From Sordariomycetes sp. S80-01Y (taxonomy: Eukaryota > Ascomycota > Sordariomycetes), in contig JAXQJY010000030.1 in assembly GCA_037042185.1 (NCBI GenBank), positions 1-64,000 on the forward strand: a DNA stretch of 64,000 bases, in the 5' to 3' direction. A program made the position numbers and the translations under genes. Shown piece by piece: positions 41,605 through 54,472 of this stretch. How positions within the stretch are numbered: position 1 is the stretch's first letter; the number at the start of each line of letters is the position of its first letter. The notes under the pieces were generated by a model, which did no database searches, was not told the DNA's origin, and worked only from the letters and a program-made list of their open reading frames with translations.

Positions 41605-44600
41605 TCAAGAGCCTAGCAACATCGTTTCTGGAGGTCCAAGGTAGCTGGGCTTCAAGCCGTCGTGCGTGTTCAACACGATCTTCTCGAGACATATCTCAGG
41701 TGAATTAACAGACCATCGCAGAGTGTGGGTACCGGCTTCAATTGGACCCAGGTCAACTTCTAGAGTCCAAACTTGATCCATTACCTGCGTCATCCAGACA
41801 GGGGGCACGTCTCCAACATAGTCCTCAGAGATGTAATCTCCTAGCACTCGGGTCATATTGACCGCAGCGCTGTCCAAGCTCAGGGAGTACTGCATCTTGA
41901 GCTGCGGGTCTGTCTCCAGACCCGTGGTCAGATACACCGTGGCCTTGGTGCTCTCAGAGTTGGTAAAGAGGTATATATCATACTCAACCCATGCTCTTAA
42001 AGCCGTGTCGTTTTGACGTGCTTCCTTATAGGGGCGTAAGGCTAAGCAACCAGACTCAGTGCGGCTGCCTAAATAAGGGATCGTCTCGAAGTAAACGGTC
42101 TCATTGAAGGCAGAATGTCGCTGGAAGTGCGGACTCTCGATGCTGATAAAGCCCGCGGTCTCGGGGAAGCCGACATACTTCTCCGGGGCTGCCGTTTTCA
42201 AAACAGGCACATGTATCAGATCGAAATAAGGATATTCGGAAGGCGTTGCCGTGATTTCGATTTCGACCGTGTCGTTGAATCTCTCTGGAACACTGTCCCA
42301 GTCAATGGTAACGTTCAGGCGCTCAACGCTAAGATCATTGCCCAGAGTCCCTGACAATGGTTGGATAGAAATCCATGACTCGGGCATCTCGCCAAGCATC
42401 CAATTTATGGGAACTCGATGGTCTCCCCGGTGGAAAAGCTCGATATTGCGTGTCTGAGGACCGTACGGGTCCATTGCCGGCAGAAGAGCAGGGTATTCGA
42501 CCGTGGGCATAGAGTGGTCCACTGACTCGGCCCATCGTGCTTGCTGCACTGGACTATCCGACTCCTCGGCGTAGATGCCTAGATTTCCTTGTGAAAATTG
42601 CATGTTTTGGCGAAGCTGGACGAACGAAATGTTTGTGAGAAGGTCACGCGAGGGGTTGGCCCAGAGCTTTGGCTCTTGAGGCACAGCGTCAAAAACGGCC
42701 TGGGACATCATCTTCGCCCACTTTCCGTTGAGCATAACATCCCATTCTTCCCTTAGATCGTAGCTCGCTTCGAAGAGATCAAGCACCTCGTAAGCGACTT
42801 GGTTGGCGAGGTTGCGGCGTTCTTGCGCATATTGATAGTTCATGCCTATCCCGATAACCACTGAGTGGAACAAGGCCCCAGTAGCCGCCGGGTAGTGCAC
42901 ATGTTGATAGTACGCAGGTTTGAGCTCATCCGGAAGCTGGTATAACACGGCTTCTGCCCGAGCAGCCAACTTCTTCCAGCGGCCAAGTACCCTCTCTGCC
43001 TCGTGATAGTTCAAGGTCGAGTAGGTGTCAGGTTGGAGATGCTCATACCTCCGAAGTCCTACCAGGTGGCTATATTCGAGAAGAATCTCAGTGGTCTCTG
43101 TTGCGTACTCTTGTCCGAATTCGCGTGTTGCAAAAGTCTCTACGTATGAGAAGAGCTTAGTGGCAGGAAGTCTGTCCATGTTCCAGGCCATATCCATGGC
43201 CATGTTCAATGGTAGTTCCATTGGTTTGATGTCTCCGACGTTGATCACCCAAAGACGATCTGCGCCTCGCATATACGATTGCCATAGTTCCTTATGGACT
43301 TTGGGCTAATATTTTGTAGCAAGTCAGAATCGGTAAAAAGTCATTTGTCCGGGTGGAAACACTTTGAAGACTTACCAGGCTATTCGTGTTGCTCCATTTG
43401 TAAGACCTCGGGAGGCCAACGTACTCGAGATGATAGTAAACCTTGAATTCGATGAGCTCATACATCAGTGGATTTTAGCTTCGGTACGCTTACGCCACAC
43501 CCGCCTGCTCTCTCACTTTCGTTGCCAATTGGTAGACGAGCAACGTTGCCAAAATTGTCATCCGGAAAAAGCATTGTGACATCTTCTGGTGGATTCAACC
43601 CGGCCTCATAGTAGGATATGACCTCCTTATAAAGGGCCCAAACCTCTGTGGCTCTCACGTCAGCGGGTGCACTTTAGCCCATTCTGCTCTCTATCCTTCA
43701 TCTTTCCTCTTCTCTCTCCCAGAGAAACGGGAATGGCCAACTTACGAGGAACGGCATGCTTGGAGCCGTGGTATTTTTCAAGAATCTCACGTTGTACCTC
43801 AAAGACTTCTGCCAGGATGGCCGCCGCGTCAGTGGCTTCCATGGCCTCATCCCCAAGCCCTCTGATTCCAATAGTGAAGTAAGACTCGTTATTTCCAGCT
43901 CGCCTGACTCCCTCGTCCATGAACGAAGTCATGTTCTCCTTGTTCTGAGACCAGTCCCAAACGCCTGTTTCGCTGGTGTTCCACTCATTCGTCGCTCTCT
44001 GCATTGGCTCGTGATGGCTAGTTCCTATGACCACTCCATAGTCATCTGCGAGCTGTTGGTTATCTGGGTCATCAGTGAAGAAGATATTGCCAGGGGCTGG
44101 CGTGGATGATGCCCACATGGCAGGCCACATGTAATTAGCCCTGAGCCGGAGTAATAGATCAAATACGTGGGCGTAGAAATCCGAGTTGAGTGGCTCACGG
44201 ACCTTTCCGTTGTACTTGGCCCACCATCCAGTCAGAGCAGGCTCCTCATCGTTGATGAAGATACCCCGATACTTGACACTGGGTTCGGGTTGGACAATGG
44301 TTTTGGAGAGCGCAAAAATCTGATCATGTCTCTTTGCCGGAACGTCCGCCCAAAAATGATATCTGTAACAATACTGAATTAGGTTTTATGCCGGGGTATC
44401 GATGGGAGGCGCAACCGAGTCATTCTGGGGAAAGGAGGGAACGTACGGCGACTGCCCAGATTGTTCTGACAGCGTGTAAATTCCGAAGATAGTACCTCGC
44501 TTATCGCTGCCAACTACGACAAGAGCTTTCTTTACCGAAGGCAAGGGATCCGTAACAGTGGTTGTCATGAATGACTCCCACTTTCCGTCTAGCTTGGACG

Positions 44601-44934
44601 CATCAATCAAACCCTCAGAGTGGAGATGGCGAATGATTGAAGAATTTGAAGATCCAACAATAATTGCAGTAGGAGACTCCGGCGCTTCATCGGCATGAGT
44701 CAACCTGAGCACAGGTCTGTCCACTCCAGTGATGTCTTTCAGATCGGTTGCAAGACTCCTCGCCGCGATGTGGACGCCGATTTCGTCGTCTTGGGAGCAC
44801 AGAATAGTCGAACGCGCGATATCGAAGTCGGAATCCAAAGCACTAAAAGATATAATAGCCTCGTCTAGTAGCGCCTCGGCACCCAGCGGCAGCCAGGAAA
44901 TTACCACGAGGAGTATGCTGAACGAGTTCAACAT
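41605..44934 (-). CDS. Secreted GH115 family glycosidase (xylan alpha-glucuronidase type)
   Basis: Five exons on the minus strand: 44934-44447, 44362-43746, 43645-43494, 43441-43376, 43305-41605. The product has 1007 residues, the usual size for this family. The signal peptide is MLNSFSILLVVISWLPLGAEA. Family sequence is continuous: GSDKRGTIFGIYTLSEQSG joined to SPYHFWADVP, KYRGIFINDEEPALTGWW, RANYMWPAMWASS, VWALYKEVISYYEAGL, DDNFGNVARLP, YYHLEYVGLPRSYKWSNT and WVINVGDIKPMELPL. The last about 350 residues form the beta-rich C-terminal part (WISIQPLSG, FISIESPHFQRH). GH115 enzymes remove 4-O-methyl-glucuronic acid side chains from xylan, outside the cell. With the GH5 gene 3 kb away it points to a plant-cell-wall degrader. 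Confidence 0.94.
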
Positions 44935-45379
44935 CGTGACTAAGTAATCCGCTGCAAAAGAAGTTGTTTGAAACAGCTTATAACCATCTACGTCGGGTCG
45001 TTCCACGTATTTAACCCTTCTGATGTGAGTGAACAATTTGCCGAATTTCACAGATCCCAATTCTTTGGAGAACATTGCGGGGAACGTCAAAATAGCCGCG
45101 AGCCAAACGAGGGGGAGGTCTTTCCGGATGGTGAAGAAGACGATCGCTCACTTTGGCATGGGGAATGGTGTGTCGGCTAAATGGGAACCTGGTTAGCGCT
45201 ACTCCATAAACAGGGCATGAAGAAAATTGCCGTGGAAGCAATTGAGTCCAACCTGGGTCCGAAGTCTCTCAATCCTGGGTTCTGGAGTTTTTCTGCTAGA
45301 AGCAACACGATGTCTCAGTTCCCATCGTGCAAAAGAGTTTGAACAAGATGTCTGAACATGCTATTGAAGGGAGTCATAT
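44935..45379. other. Spacer between GH115 and NmrA-like genes
   Basis: A 445-bp spacer: the promoter of the GH115 gene and the 3' flank of the NmrA-like gene, both on the minus strand. No gene is seen. Confidence 0.5.
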
Positions 45380-46294
45380 TTATTTTTCCCACTGTCCCTT
45401 GTTCTCTTTAATCCAAGCTTCAAAGTTCATGATCCCTGGGTTTCTATGACGGCACTCGGCAACATCACCCCCATAGCCCTCTTCCTCAAACCAGCGGAAC
45501 ATATCGCCAACTGTTCCCTTGAGGAAGAATTTCACAGCCGACGCCACCGGACATGGAGCTAGCGGCATAGGGGAGTTGACAACTCGCCGAAAGACAACGT
45601 TCGCCTCTGGCTGGGTCAGTTCATCGCCCACCAGGGTCAGCGCAACATTGTTGTGCTGCTCGGGATGCATGAAAGCTTGAGCGGCGAACCAGCCAATGTC
45701 TTTAGTGGACACCATCTGTAGCTTCTTCCCCCCCATCTGCTCCCACATGCGCGCGAATCCGCGGCCGTGGACGTCGTTGACAAGGTTTTCGAAAAAGGTG
45801 ACGGGCCGGAGTATAGTATACGTCATATGTTGTGGTGAAGACGCCGCTGCTAACGCAAGATGTTTCTCGACGTGGAACTTAGCCGCGAAGTTCTTGACGT
45901 TGGTCGGGTTCACTGCCGACTTGTCGGGGCCACCCCGATCTCCAGACGAATAGACAAAATGGCGGACACCGTGGGCAGCTGCAACGTCCACTAGCGCTTT
46001 ACCCTGCAGCTCCTCCTCTTCCGTGTTCACCTGCACCGAATACAGACCCCAGACTGGCATGGCGGATGGCGGTAATTGGTTGAAGATGGCTTCCGGATCA
46101 GCCATGTCACCTTGCACCACAGACACGTTGAAGTTCGCGGCCAACTGCTGCGCTCGCCGGCTCGACGCGTCGCGAGTTACGGCAACGATATTGAAGCCTC
46201 CTGCGTCGGGTGAAGCCAGGAGAGTCTCAACGAGAGCCCCGCCCTGTTTGCCCGTTGCGCCGGTAATGATGAGCGTTTTACGTGAGGAGGACAT
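45380..46294 (-). CDS. NmrA-like NAD(P)-binding protein
   Basis: A single exon of 304 residues. The N-terminal Rossmann motif is TGATGKQGGALVETLL (GxxGxxG), followed by VTRDASSRRAQQLA (the Arg pattern that favours NADP) and VVQGDMADPEAI. FVYSSGDRGG and KFHVEKHL occupy the usual active-site region; as in NmrA relatives, the Tyr-x3-Lys of true short-chain dehydrogenases is replaced (KFHVEKHL lacks the Tyr). The C-terminal half (YTILRPVTFFENL, MVSTKDIGWFAAQAF) is typical. Relatives act either as redox-sensing regulators (NmrA, HSCARG) or as reductases. The domain makes a role in nitrogen sensing thinkable given the urease, but they are 10 kb apart. No signal peptide. Confidence 0.92.
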   Translation of the reverse strand: MSSSRKTLIITGATGKQGGALVETLLASPDAGGFNIVAVTRDASSRRAQQLAANFNVSVVQGDMADPEAIFNQLPPSAMPVWGLYSVQVNTEEEELQGKALVDVAAAHGVRHFVYSSGDRGGPDKSAVNPTNVKNFAAKFHVEKHLALAAASSPQHMTYTILRPVTFFENLVNDVHGRGFARMWEQMGGKKLQMVSTKDIGWFAAQAFMHPEQHNNVALTLVGDELTQPEANVVFRRVVNSPMPLAPCPVASAVKFFLKGTVGDMFRWFEEEGYGGDVAECRHRNPGIMNFEAWIKENKGQWEK

Positions 46295-47232
46295 CCTGGG
46301 ATGGAATGCAGATAATAATGGGCTCGTAGTTTCGTGGTTTGAGTGAAATGTGGATGGTTTCGATATTTGACTGATGAATTACTTGTTGGTCGAAAAATGT
46401 ATCGTTTTCCGAGGGGAAAACATCTAGTATATATACTGAACGCAATAACAGACTTGGTCCCTTTCGCATTGTGTTGCGAGTGCGAGCCGAAAGTCCAGTG
46501 CTTTAAATAAGTGTTACTAGTTCCTGCGCCGAACGATTGGCTGCGTTGGCTGGTGTTGTAGCAAGGTTATGACGCCCAACGTCGGTTACATACCCGGCAT
46601 GAATTTCAGCCCGCCTTTGCGAATGCGAGAGCGGGGCGAGGCGGCTTATCGGGGACCATTCTCGAGTGCGAAGGCTTGACCATAGCCTTACGCCGCCCGA
46701 AACGGACACTGCCGCTAGCCCGGGAATACCGGGATTAAACCATCTCAGGTCCTTTCCTACTGAGGTCGTTTGAGTGATACTTCCCAACCCTTTGTGGCAT
46801 CTTCTACCACAACACTTAGCTTACCACACAATTAGAGCACACTTTACGACTCAATGGGACTCGTGTTTTTGGTAGTCCGTTGCTGAGACCATAAACATAG
46901 TCATGCCTCAATGGAACCGGGACTGCTCCTAAGTCACTGCACTCTTGAGAAAGCTATCGCTGCTTCGCGTTTAACGGATCATTCTTTCGCGGTTCGATAC
47001 ATTTATGAGTGAGTACTTTATACTTTGTTTATTATACGTGTTGTAATTGCCTAGCGCTTCTCATGACGTGGCATGTTTGCTGAAGCACAACGGAGCAAAC
47101 GGATCAAACAGGGACACAAAACAACGAAATACCAAGCTAATTTAGGAAGTACATAAGAACCTGACATAACCGCTTCAGATTCCTCGACCGCAGTTCCTGC
47201 CTGCAGGTGCTACCACAGATATCCGAAGGTGC
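46295..47232. other. Gene-free spacer
   Basis: Contains the NmrA-like gene promoter (46295-46700) and the 3' side of the GH5 gene. No gene is supported. Confidence 0.55.
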
Positions 47233-48463
47233 TCAGTACACACTGCCTGTCCAATCCTGTGCTGCCCCGACCCCAGTCGCGCCATTCATCGGTCCAGCCA
47301 GATCTACGCCCGAGTCGTAGAAGATCCCAAATTTGTCACCAGAGTCCTGCTTCGGGTCGTATGGACAGCTCGCCACAGCCGGAGGCAGGATCTGCCAGTA
47401 CATACTCGGAAGGCCGACCGAGTTCATATCGTTGACTTCTGAAACGAAGGCAGATCCTTGGTCGTAAGCGGATGCGTCAATGCCCCATTCCTCCAAATAA
47501 ACCTTTTTACCATTTGACTGATCGAGCCATCCACTCAGTGCACCACTCCATTGCCCAGGGACGCTCGCATATCGGTGGACAGAAATGGCATCAACGGCAT
47601 CGCACTGGGTCACAGCGGCTAAGAAAGTGCACTCGTGGGAAATATCGCCACCAAGACCGCCCGTTGAGATCAGAATGTCATTTTCAGATCCAAGCACGTT
47701 TCGCATATGCTGGGCACGGCCGCATGCCCAGCCATAGGGGTCTCCGTTGCGGCAGTTGCTGCCCGAGGGGGTCATGGGTTCGTTCTGGGATTTCTCAGTT
47801 AGCAAGTGCTTACCAGGCATCGTGGGACATGTTTCTAACCTGTAGGTTGAAGCTCACAATCGCTTCGGGCCAGTTCTTCCAGACCTTCCCAGAATACGCG
47901 CCCTGGTAGTTCAGAATGTAAGAAAGGCGAGCATCGTATGCATCGAAAGCATCCTGGCTCTCGTAAAAGTAACCAGCTCCCCAGCGATCATAGTACACAT
48001 CTCTGAATGCTCAGTTAGTCCTCCGTGCCCTGAAAACATGGCACAGTGGGATGCAGAGATTTACGTACTTGCGATAGTCGCCGATCAGCGAATTCGAATC
48101 ATGAGGCGAGATAATAGCTTTGATATTTTTTGCCGCAAGTTTCACCATGACCTTGTCGAGCTCATCAAGGGTCACCTTGTTGTATTGGCCAATGGTCGTT
48201 TCCAAGGCCGGGATATCACGGACGACGTTGCTTCCTTTTTGGCACCCACTGCCCTGGCTATTGACCCAAAGTCGAACCACTTTGGTGTTGTATTCAGACA
48301 GCTTTTCGATATAGGCGTCTTGAGCTGCATCGGATAGCCCTTGCAAATAGTACAGGTTGGTTCCAGCCCATGACGGTGAGCTTTGGCGGGCCTCGGGGGC
48401 TGCCCAGCTGCTCATTGGGCTGGCAACCAACAAAGTGCACAAGGTTGCTGCAAGACCTTTCAT
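47233..48463 (-). CDS. Secreted GH5-type glycoside hydrolase
   Basis: Three exons on the minus strand (48463-48069, 48002-47840, 47784-47233), 369 residues. The signal peptide is MKGLAATLCTLLVASPMSSWA. The TIM-barrel pattern of GH5 is complete: WAGTNLYYLQGL at strand 1, VVRLWVNSQG at strand 2, KAIISPHDSN at strand 3, the acid/base motif in FNLQNEPM (Glu about 188), AISVHRY at strand 6 and YLEEWG at strand 7 with the nucleophile Glu (284/285). The intron before exon 3 lies exactly between LQ and NEP, and its branch is a perfect GCTAAC. Related fungal enzymes are annotated as mannanases or beta-glucanases; the exact substrate cannot be fixed by eye. No carbohydrate-binding module is present. 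Confidence 0.9.
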
Positions 48464-49388
48464 CTTGGATTAACACGGTGGGGAAGGTTCTGAATTGTGA
48501 AGATAGTGCTCATCAAGTTGCAAACGTCGGCAACCGTTGTTTTTATACTCATAGATGTAACTAGACTGGCGCAGACCCCCTATCCTTAGCTAGGCAAATG
48601 CCCAACTACATAGCTGCTCTGTACATGTTGGAGCTGCCTCGCTGGGAAGGGATCCCCGGATTGGGGGCCGCTACCCCACGTCGAAACTCCCTAGTGTGGG
48701 CGCTAGAACCGAACAAATCCACATGATCCGGATATCCCTGCGCGGAGTTTCGATCTCCGTGTGCACGCGGGAATTGAAAGCTCCGCAGGACGTGGTGGCG
48801 AGACCACAGGTGCTGGGACGAGTGGTCGAGATGACCTTGGCCGAGGCTTGTAGCTCAAGCAGTCCTCGAGTTAAATCGAACAAGGGGCGAAGTAAAGTAT
48901 GGACCATGACCTGTATTTGCCGCAAAACCGAATGGCACAAGTCACAGAGAGAACGAACAAAACTAATTGAGCCTGTTTCATGTTAAATTAGGGTTATGCT
49001 AGCAACGACTATGACTCAAATCTTTGTGTTCTGGAATTTCCTGGGGGTCTGCCATCCAGGCAACAGAACTAATGCCGACGTTCTCATACGACTTCGTGAC
49101 TTGCGACTAAAAATTGCGGTTGGGTATGAGACACAGGTGTTATGCCGCATTTAGTCACAGCATCGTTGCCGAAACGTCCGCTTTCTCAAGACCATAGCGC
49201 CCCGTTGAGTCGGCCAACTCCACAGCACACGCCACGGGGCCATAATTTACCGAGGCTCGTCTGAAGGTGAACAAAAAAACACTCACGCTATGCTCGCCAA
49301 ACCCAAGTCGCGCGGGCTGCAAGACAGTTTACGGTGTTGATTTGAAAAACACTGGGTGATTTTTTGTATATTTTTCTTTTTTCGAGCA
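48464..49388. other. Divergent promoter region
   Basis: A 925-bp gap between the GH5 gene (minus) and the Zn2Cys6 regulator (plus). Short overlapping frames on both strands around 48670-48990 have no family features. It may hold shared control elements; none is obvious. Confidence 0.5.
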
Positions 49389-51518
49389 ATGGAAGAAGAG
49401 AACCAGCATATTGATTGTATGGTTGAGGTCTCACCAAAGCCGACCCCTACTAACGGGCGTACGACTCAATCATGTGTCGAATGTCGACGTCGTCGCATTC
49501 GGTGTGACGGGAAGCAGGTGCCTTGTCTTCAGTGTTCGCACTATCAAGTCCCGCAGCGGTGCTACTATCCTCTGAGGCGGAGTCGTCAAACTCCGTCAGT
49601 CAAGTGCGTCAACAACTTCACACTTGGGATCCTACCACCGCCACACAGCTGACGGCAGCAGAGCTTACGCAGATTTATCGCTTGCGTATGAGAGGAGCCT
49701 AGGAATTCTCAAGCGACTTTTCCCCGACGAGACTGTGGACAGCATCTACAGCCTCTCCCGACAGCAACTAGTAGATCTTCTAGGAGCCAGCTTGGCGCCT
49801 CCACCAGAAGCATCACAGCTGGTTCATTCAGCAGGTGCCTCGGCAACGGCAGCGGTTCTGGATTTGGAGCCATCCCCGTACGAAGAGCATGCTTGGGATG
49901 AGACACAATCCAGCCAAGACCACAAGGCAGCATGCGAAGACGATGTGAACGGCATGTCTACATTGTTCAAGAGTGGTGGTCATTCATATCTTGGTATTTC
50001 TTCGGTTCCTGCTATACTGCGTATATTGGCCCGTACGTCTCCGCAGCTTCGACGGGCGATAAAGGAAAGGGGATCCTCCAGTGCTGTCTATCCTCCAATA
50101 CCAATTGCTCATCAGCCTCCGACCGTTCCCACCTTTGATGAGCCATCATTGATCGATGCCTACTTCCGCACCGTTCATGCTGTCACGCCGATGGTGGATG
50201 AGATCGACTTCCGGCAACGCTACTCTGGAGGGGAGGCAGAACTAAGAAGCAGTTCCAAAGCACCATGGCTTGCATTGTGCAACATGGTACTGACACTGGG
50301 CTATATAGCTGCCAACGACGACACCCAGAGTGGCCATGGATTCTTCTACGGCCGCGCCGCCGAGCACCTGAAATTCACCTGTTTCGAAACAGGCCATATC
50401 TATACGCTTCAGGCATTAATTCTCTACGGTGGTTATTACCTTCATTACCTCAACAAGCCCAACGTGGCGAGTGCGGTGATGGGCGCCGCCCACCGCATGG
50501 CCCTTGCCCTGGGCCTGCATCGCCTTCCAAATCTACGAGAAGCGCCCCAAGCGGGTCGGTCTTCTATAGAATGCCGTTCCCGCACCTGGCTCTGTTTGTT
50601 CTGCCTTGACACATGGGCTGGCACAACATTGGGCCGCCCGGAGATGGGGGCTTGGAGCCTATGCAGCATGGCTATACCGGTAGCGCAGAGCGGTCGCGAC
50701 CTAGTAAGTACAGGCTTTGAAGGTCTAATGACTACTAATATAGTGTCGCATAGGATTACAATGAGATCTCAATGAGGTCCAGTGCCTCTTTCTGTCGCAT
50801 AGCAGCCCGGATTCAGGACAGAATGGCCCGCCTGCCGATGATTTCCCTTTCCGAGTTAGAAAAGCTCGACGAGGAGCTTCTCGAATGGCGTGGGTGCCTT
50901 GATCCTGTAATGCGTAATAGCCATCAGGCCCCTGAGCGGGTGCGCGCGGCGTGCCTGCTGTTGCATTACCGATTTCTCAACCAACGTATGACATTGTACC
51001 GTCCTTACCTGTTTATTCATTCCATTGAAGGGAATTCAAACGAAGGCAGACCTTCTGAGTCTATAACTGCTACAGCTCATACTTGCTGCGAGATTGCCCA
51101 AGACTCGATTCGATTCATTGCAGAGAGCTGGTACCCGAATCAGCTATTGGCATGGAACTCGTCATGGTTCTTATTCCAGGCATCTCTTGTGGTGCTATTG
51201 ACGCTTATATCAGCGCAATCTCCCGACCGAACTTTAAGCCTGGAGTCCTCTATCATCCAGTGCCTGACACATCTTGATCGAATGCGGCGATGGCGAGGCC
51301 CAGCGGGGCAAACACATGATTTGATATCATTTATCTTCAACGCTAGGGAAAGTTCTAAGAACCCGTGGGAATCGGAGTTTTCGTTCCCGGAAGAAGCTTT
51401 CACAGATCTTCTCGACTTTGGGTCTGCCATGATAGATGGCGATTGGGCGGCATTACCTAGTACAATGGTTGACTTCTCGCCAGCGGCATATGGCCTTGAC
51501 TTTCAGACATTGCTGTGA
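49389..51518 (+). CDS. Zn2Cys6 transcription factor
   Basis: Three exons (49389-49603, 49659-50703, 50754-51518), 674 residues. The zinc cluster lies near the N-terminus: CVECRRRRIRC then CLQCSHYQVPQRC. The first intron ends at a tandem acceptor (CAGCAG, 49656-49661), so two proteins differing by one residue are possible. The second join restores GRDLDYNEISMRSSASF. The Fungal_trans domain is clear: LIDAYFRTVHAVTPMVDEIDF, ALCNMVLTLGYIA, HIYTLQALILYGGYYLHYLN, MALALGLHR, RTWLCLFCLDTWAGTTLGRP. It lies between GH5 (divergent) and a sugar transporter (same strand, 1.05 kb on), so it may control either. Confidence 0.9.
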
Positions 51519-52574
51519 TGGGACAGAAAATGGCCGAGATCTTGACAGCTGTATATGAAGAAATTCCCCTTTCGGATTCTCTGTCGAGAATCTTTTGCGT
51601 CTATCTGCACATCGTACTTGGAAAGCCTGAATTTCCTGAAGTAAGACACAGTCGGCCTAGGTTCCACCTTGAAGGTAAAATTAGAAGCTTGTGAGCTGTC
51701 ATGGGCCGAGGATTGTGTTTGTATTAGTTTAGGATATCATTTGCCGCCCGAAGAGGCACATCACGAGTAGAGACTTTTTCCACGGGCTCTGAGCTGGCTG
51801 CAAGAGGTTCCGGAACCGTATTCAGGTCGTGCGAAGAGCCACAGAGCTAGTTCATATTCGCTTGCAGTGTTGAAGACGGGAAATCCGTGATTAATTTCTG
51901 CATTCCGTGGAGTAATAACCTGACTATCCGTTGCCGAACATCCGTCCAGCAGGTCCGGCGACGAGTTGCAGTCAGCTGCGCCTCGAAACCTCGAGACCGT
52001 ATTCTGTGATTTGATTGTTGGCCTCCGCAGTCTTCTTGGCCAGGTTGCAGCCACGAGACACTCTGTACCACAGCCAGTGATCTGGCTTACTTGAAGGGCT
52101 CCCGATCACATCAACAGTTTCCCAAAAACCCTGCTTCTCTGTCTCCTTGTTTGGTCATCTCGGGGTTTGGTCATCTCAGAAAGAAGATCATTGCTACCTC
52201 CGCTAATTTGAGCACCCGAGCCTTGAGTCCAAGATTGGAGCCAATAGGCCGCACGAGAATCTTCAGGCGTCGTCGGTCCATCCAGTGTCTCCCAAGCGCC
52301 TCGGGAATTTATAAACCCTTGCTGTCAACTACTCAAACTACCCCGTTCTAGCCTCGTAATATTCTAGGAATATGCGGGGCCTGGGGTAGGGTGGAGAAGC
52401 GGAGCCCCAAACAATGATCTTGGAGAATTCGTGAGATTCTGTGCCTTAACCGAGCCTGGGTCTCAGTCGTCTACTTAAGGCTGCCCATGCCTCTGGTCCT
52501 TTAAGCAACTTAACCGACCACACCACTACCTGGATGAACTCATCGACATCAATCAGAAACTTACGGAAATTTCG
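51519..52574. other. Promoter region of the second sugar transporter
   Basis: About 1 kb without a supportable gene. CTTTAAGCAACTTAACC-type pyrimidine/adenine tracts near 52500 and the short 5' UTR are ordinary for a fungal promoter. Confidence 0.5.
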
Positions 52575-54472
52575 ATGATGGAAAAAAACACAAGCGTGCC
52601 GCTCGGCGAGATCCAGGAAGATGCTAAAGGTTCGTAGTATCCCGAGTCTTCAGCCTTGATTAAGCTTACAAAACATCAGATCATATCAAAGAATCCCCTT
52701 CAACAGCTCGAAATATCGATATTGTAAGCCAATTCCCGTAGCGGTTATACCTCATCATTTACTCATGACTGGATACGCAGGTTACCGAATTGGGGTCCAA
52801 CAAGCCAGCTGCCTCGGGACGGGGACATCTTAGCCTGTACCGCGTCTGCTTTTTGATCTATCTATGTGCCGCCTTAGTTGGATTCGACGGCTCTCTCATG
52901 GGAAGTATAAACTCTATTAGCTACTATCAAGAGTACTATGGTGTTTCGGAAAACGAGCAGGCGTCTACAGGCATTGTTTTTGCAATCTTCAATGTCGGCC
53001 AGATGGCTGGAGCGCTATTCGCCTGGATTTGTACGTTCGAACAACTTTCGACCTTAGGTTTCACTGACGCTAATCTCTCTACTCGTCTGCAGCCGACTGG
53101 CAAGGTCGTCGAAGAACTATCTTTCTAGGCTGTGTTGGAGTGTGCGTAGGTATGTTTTGACCCACGATCCGACCAGCCCTCGGCTTCTAACTTTGCCAAG
53201 GAACGATTGTTACAAGCACAGCGCCAACTTTGAATGCTTTCATTGGTGGGAGATTTCTCCTTTCGTTCTTTTCGACATTTGCGTCGACTGCGGCACCTCT
53301 ATATCTGATCGAAATCGCACCTCCCCACTTACGCGGGACAATTGCTGGTCTCTACAACACTTTTTATTACGTTGGGAGCATACTGGCAACTTTTGCAGTG
53401 TATGGTACATTGCGAAATTTGTCTGGAAACTTGACTTGGAGACTGCCTCTGTGGCTCCAAATGGTCTGCCCTGGTATTGTCTCCTTGTTCATCTTCTTCT
53501 GCCCGGAATCCCCGCGATGGCTTGTTGGTAAGCATAGGCCGCCTCCGAATTGCATTGAATTATCTCATCGTTAGTAAAGGTCAAGATCGACATGAAGAGG
53601 CCAGAAGTATCCTTCAGAAATATCACGCAAACGGTGATCCCAACCACCCCATCGTGAGCCTCGAAATGGAGGAGATTTCGCAGAGCTTAGACGGTAGCGG
53701 CATGACGACATGGAAGACGATACTCGACGTCAGGCAACTTTTCAACACTCGCGCGCGACGCTACCGATTTGCATTATGCGTAGCTTTCTCCTGGTTCGGT
53801 CAATTTTCAGGCAACAATGTTGTCTCATACGTAAGTTGACTATTCGAATGCGGAAGGAGTTGTAACATTGGTTGATCACCCCGGCAGTACCTTCCCCTTC
53901 TTGTGGAAGCCGTTGGTGTTCACGATACCGATACTAAGCTTCTACTCAACGCGATATACTCGGTGACAGGATGGATTTTCGCAACCTGTGGCGCCCGGTT
54001 CCACGACATATTTGGTCGACGTAAAATGTTGATGGGAGCTACCCTTGGCATGGTGGTATCTTTATCCATCGTTGCTGGCACCGCGGCGGGCTACGAGCAG
54101 GACGCAACGAACAATCCCATGTCCACGACGTCAATCGTCTTCATCTACATGTTCGGTTGTATCTTTGCCTTCGCATTCACCCCGATGCAACCAATATACC
54201 CAGGAGAAGTCTGTGACAACGTGCAGCGAGCCAAAGGGATGGGTGTCTTTAAGATCACTTCAGGGGCGGCGAGCTTCGTCAACACCTTCGCGGCCCCCAT
54301 TGCTCTGAAGCAGATCCGCTACTGGTTTTACGTCTTCTTTGTCTTCTGGGATCTTTTTGAGTTCGCGGTAATATACCTCTTCTTCGTTGAGACAAAGGGC
54401 AGAACGCTTGAGGAGCTAGACGCAGTATTCGAGTCGAGCAACCCGCGCAAAGCGAGTACACGGCCCCGGTGA
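52575..54472 (+). CDS. MFS sugar-type transporter
   Basis: Seven exons: 52575-52629, 52680-52723, 52781-53030, 53093-53149, 53201-53527, 53580-53830, 53888-54472. They give 522 residues with 12 expected helices. Two tiny 5' exons supply the cytosolic N-terminus (MMEKNTSVPLGEIQEDA...). Family motifs restored by splicing are ISDWQGRRRTIFLG after helix 2, GRFLLSFFSTFASTAAPLYL, CPESPRWLVGQDRHEEAR in the central loop, FGQFSGNNVVSYYLPLL and, at the end, VETKGRTLEELDAVFE. The pattern resembles fungal lactose/hexose permease-like members. The neighbouring GH5 and GH115 enzymes suggest uptake of wall-derived sugars; the adjacent regulator may control it. Confidence 0.92.
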
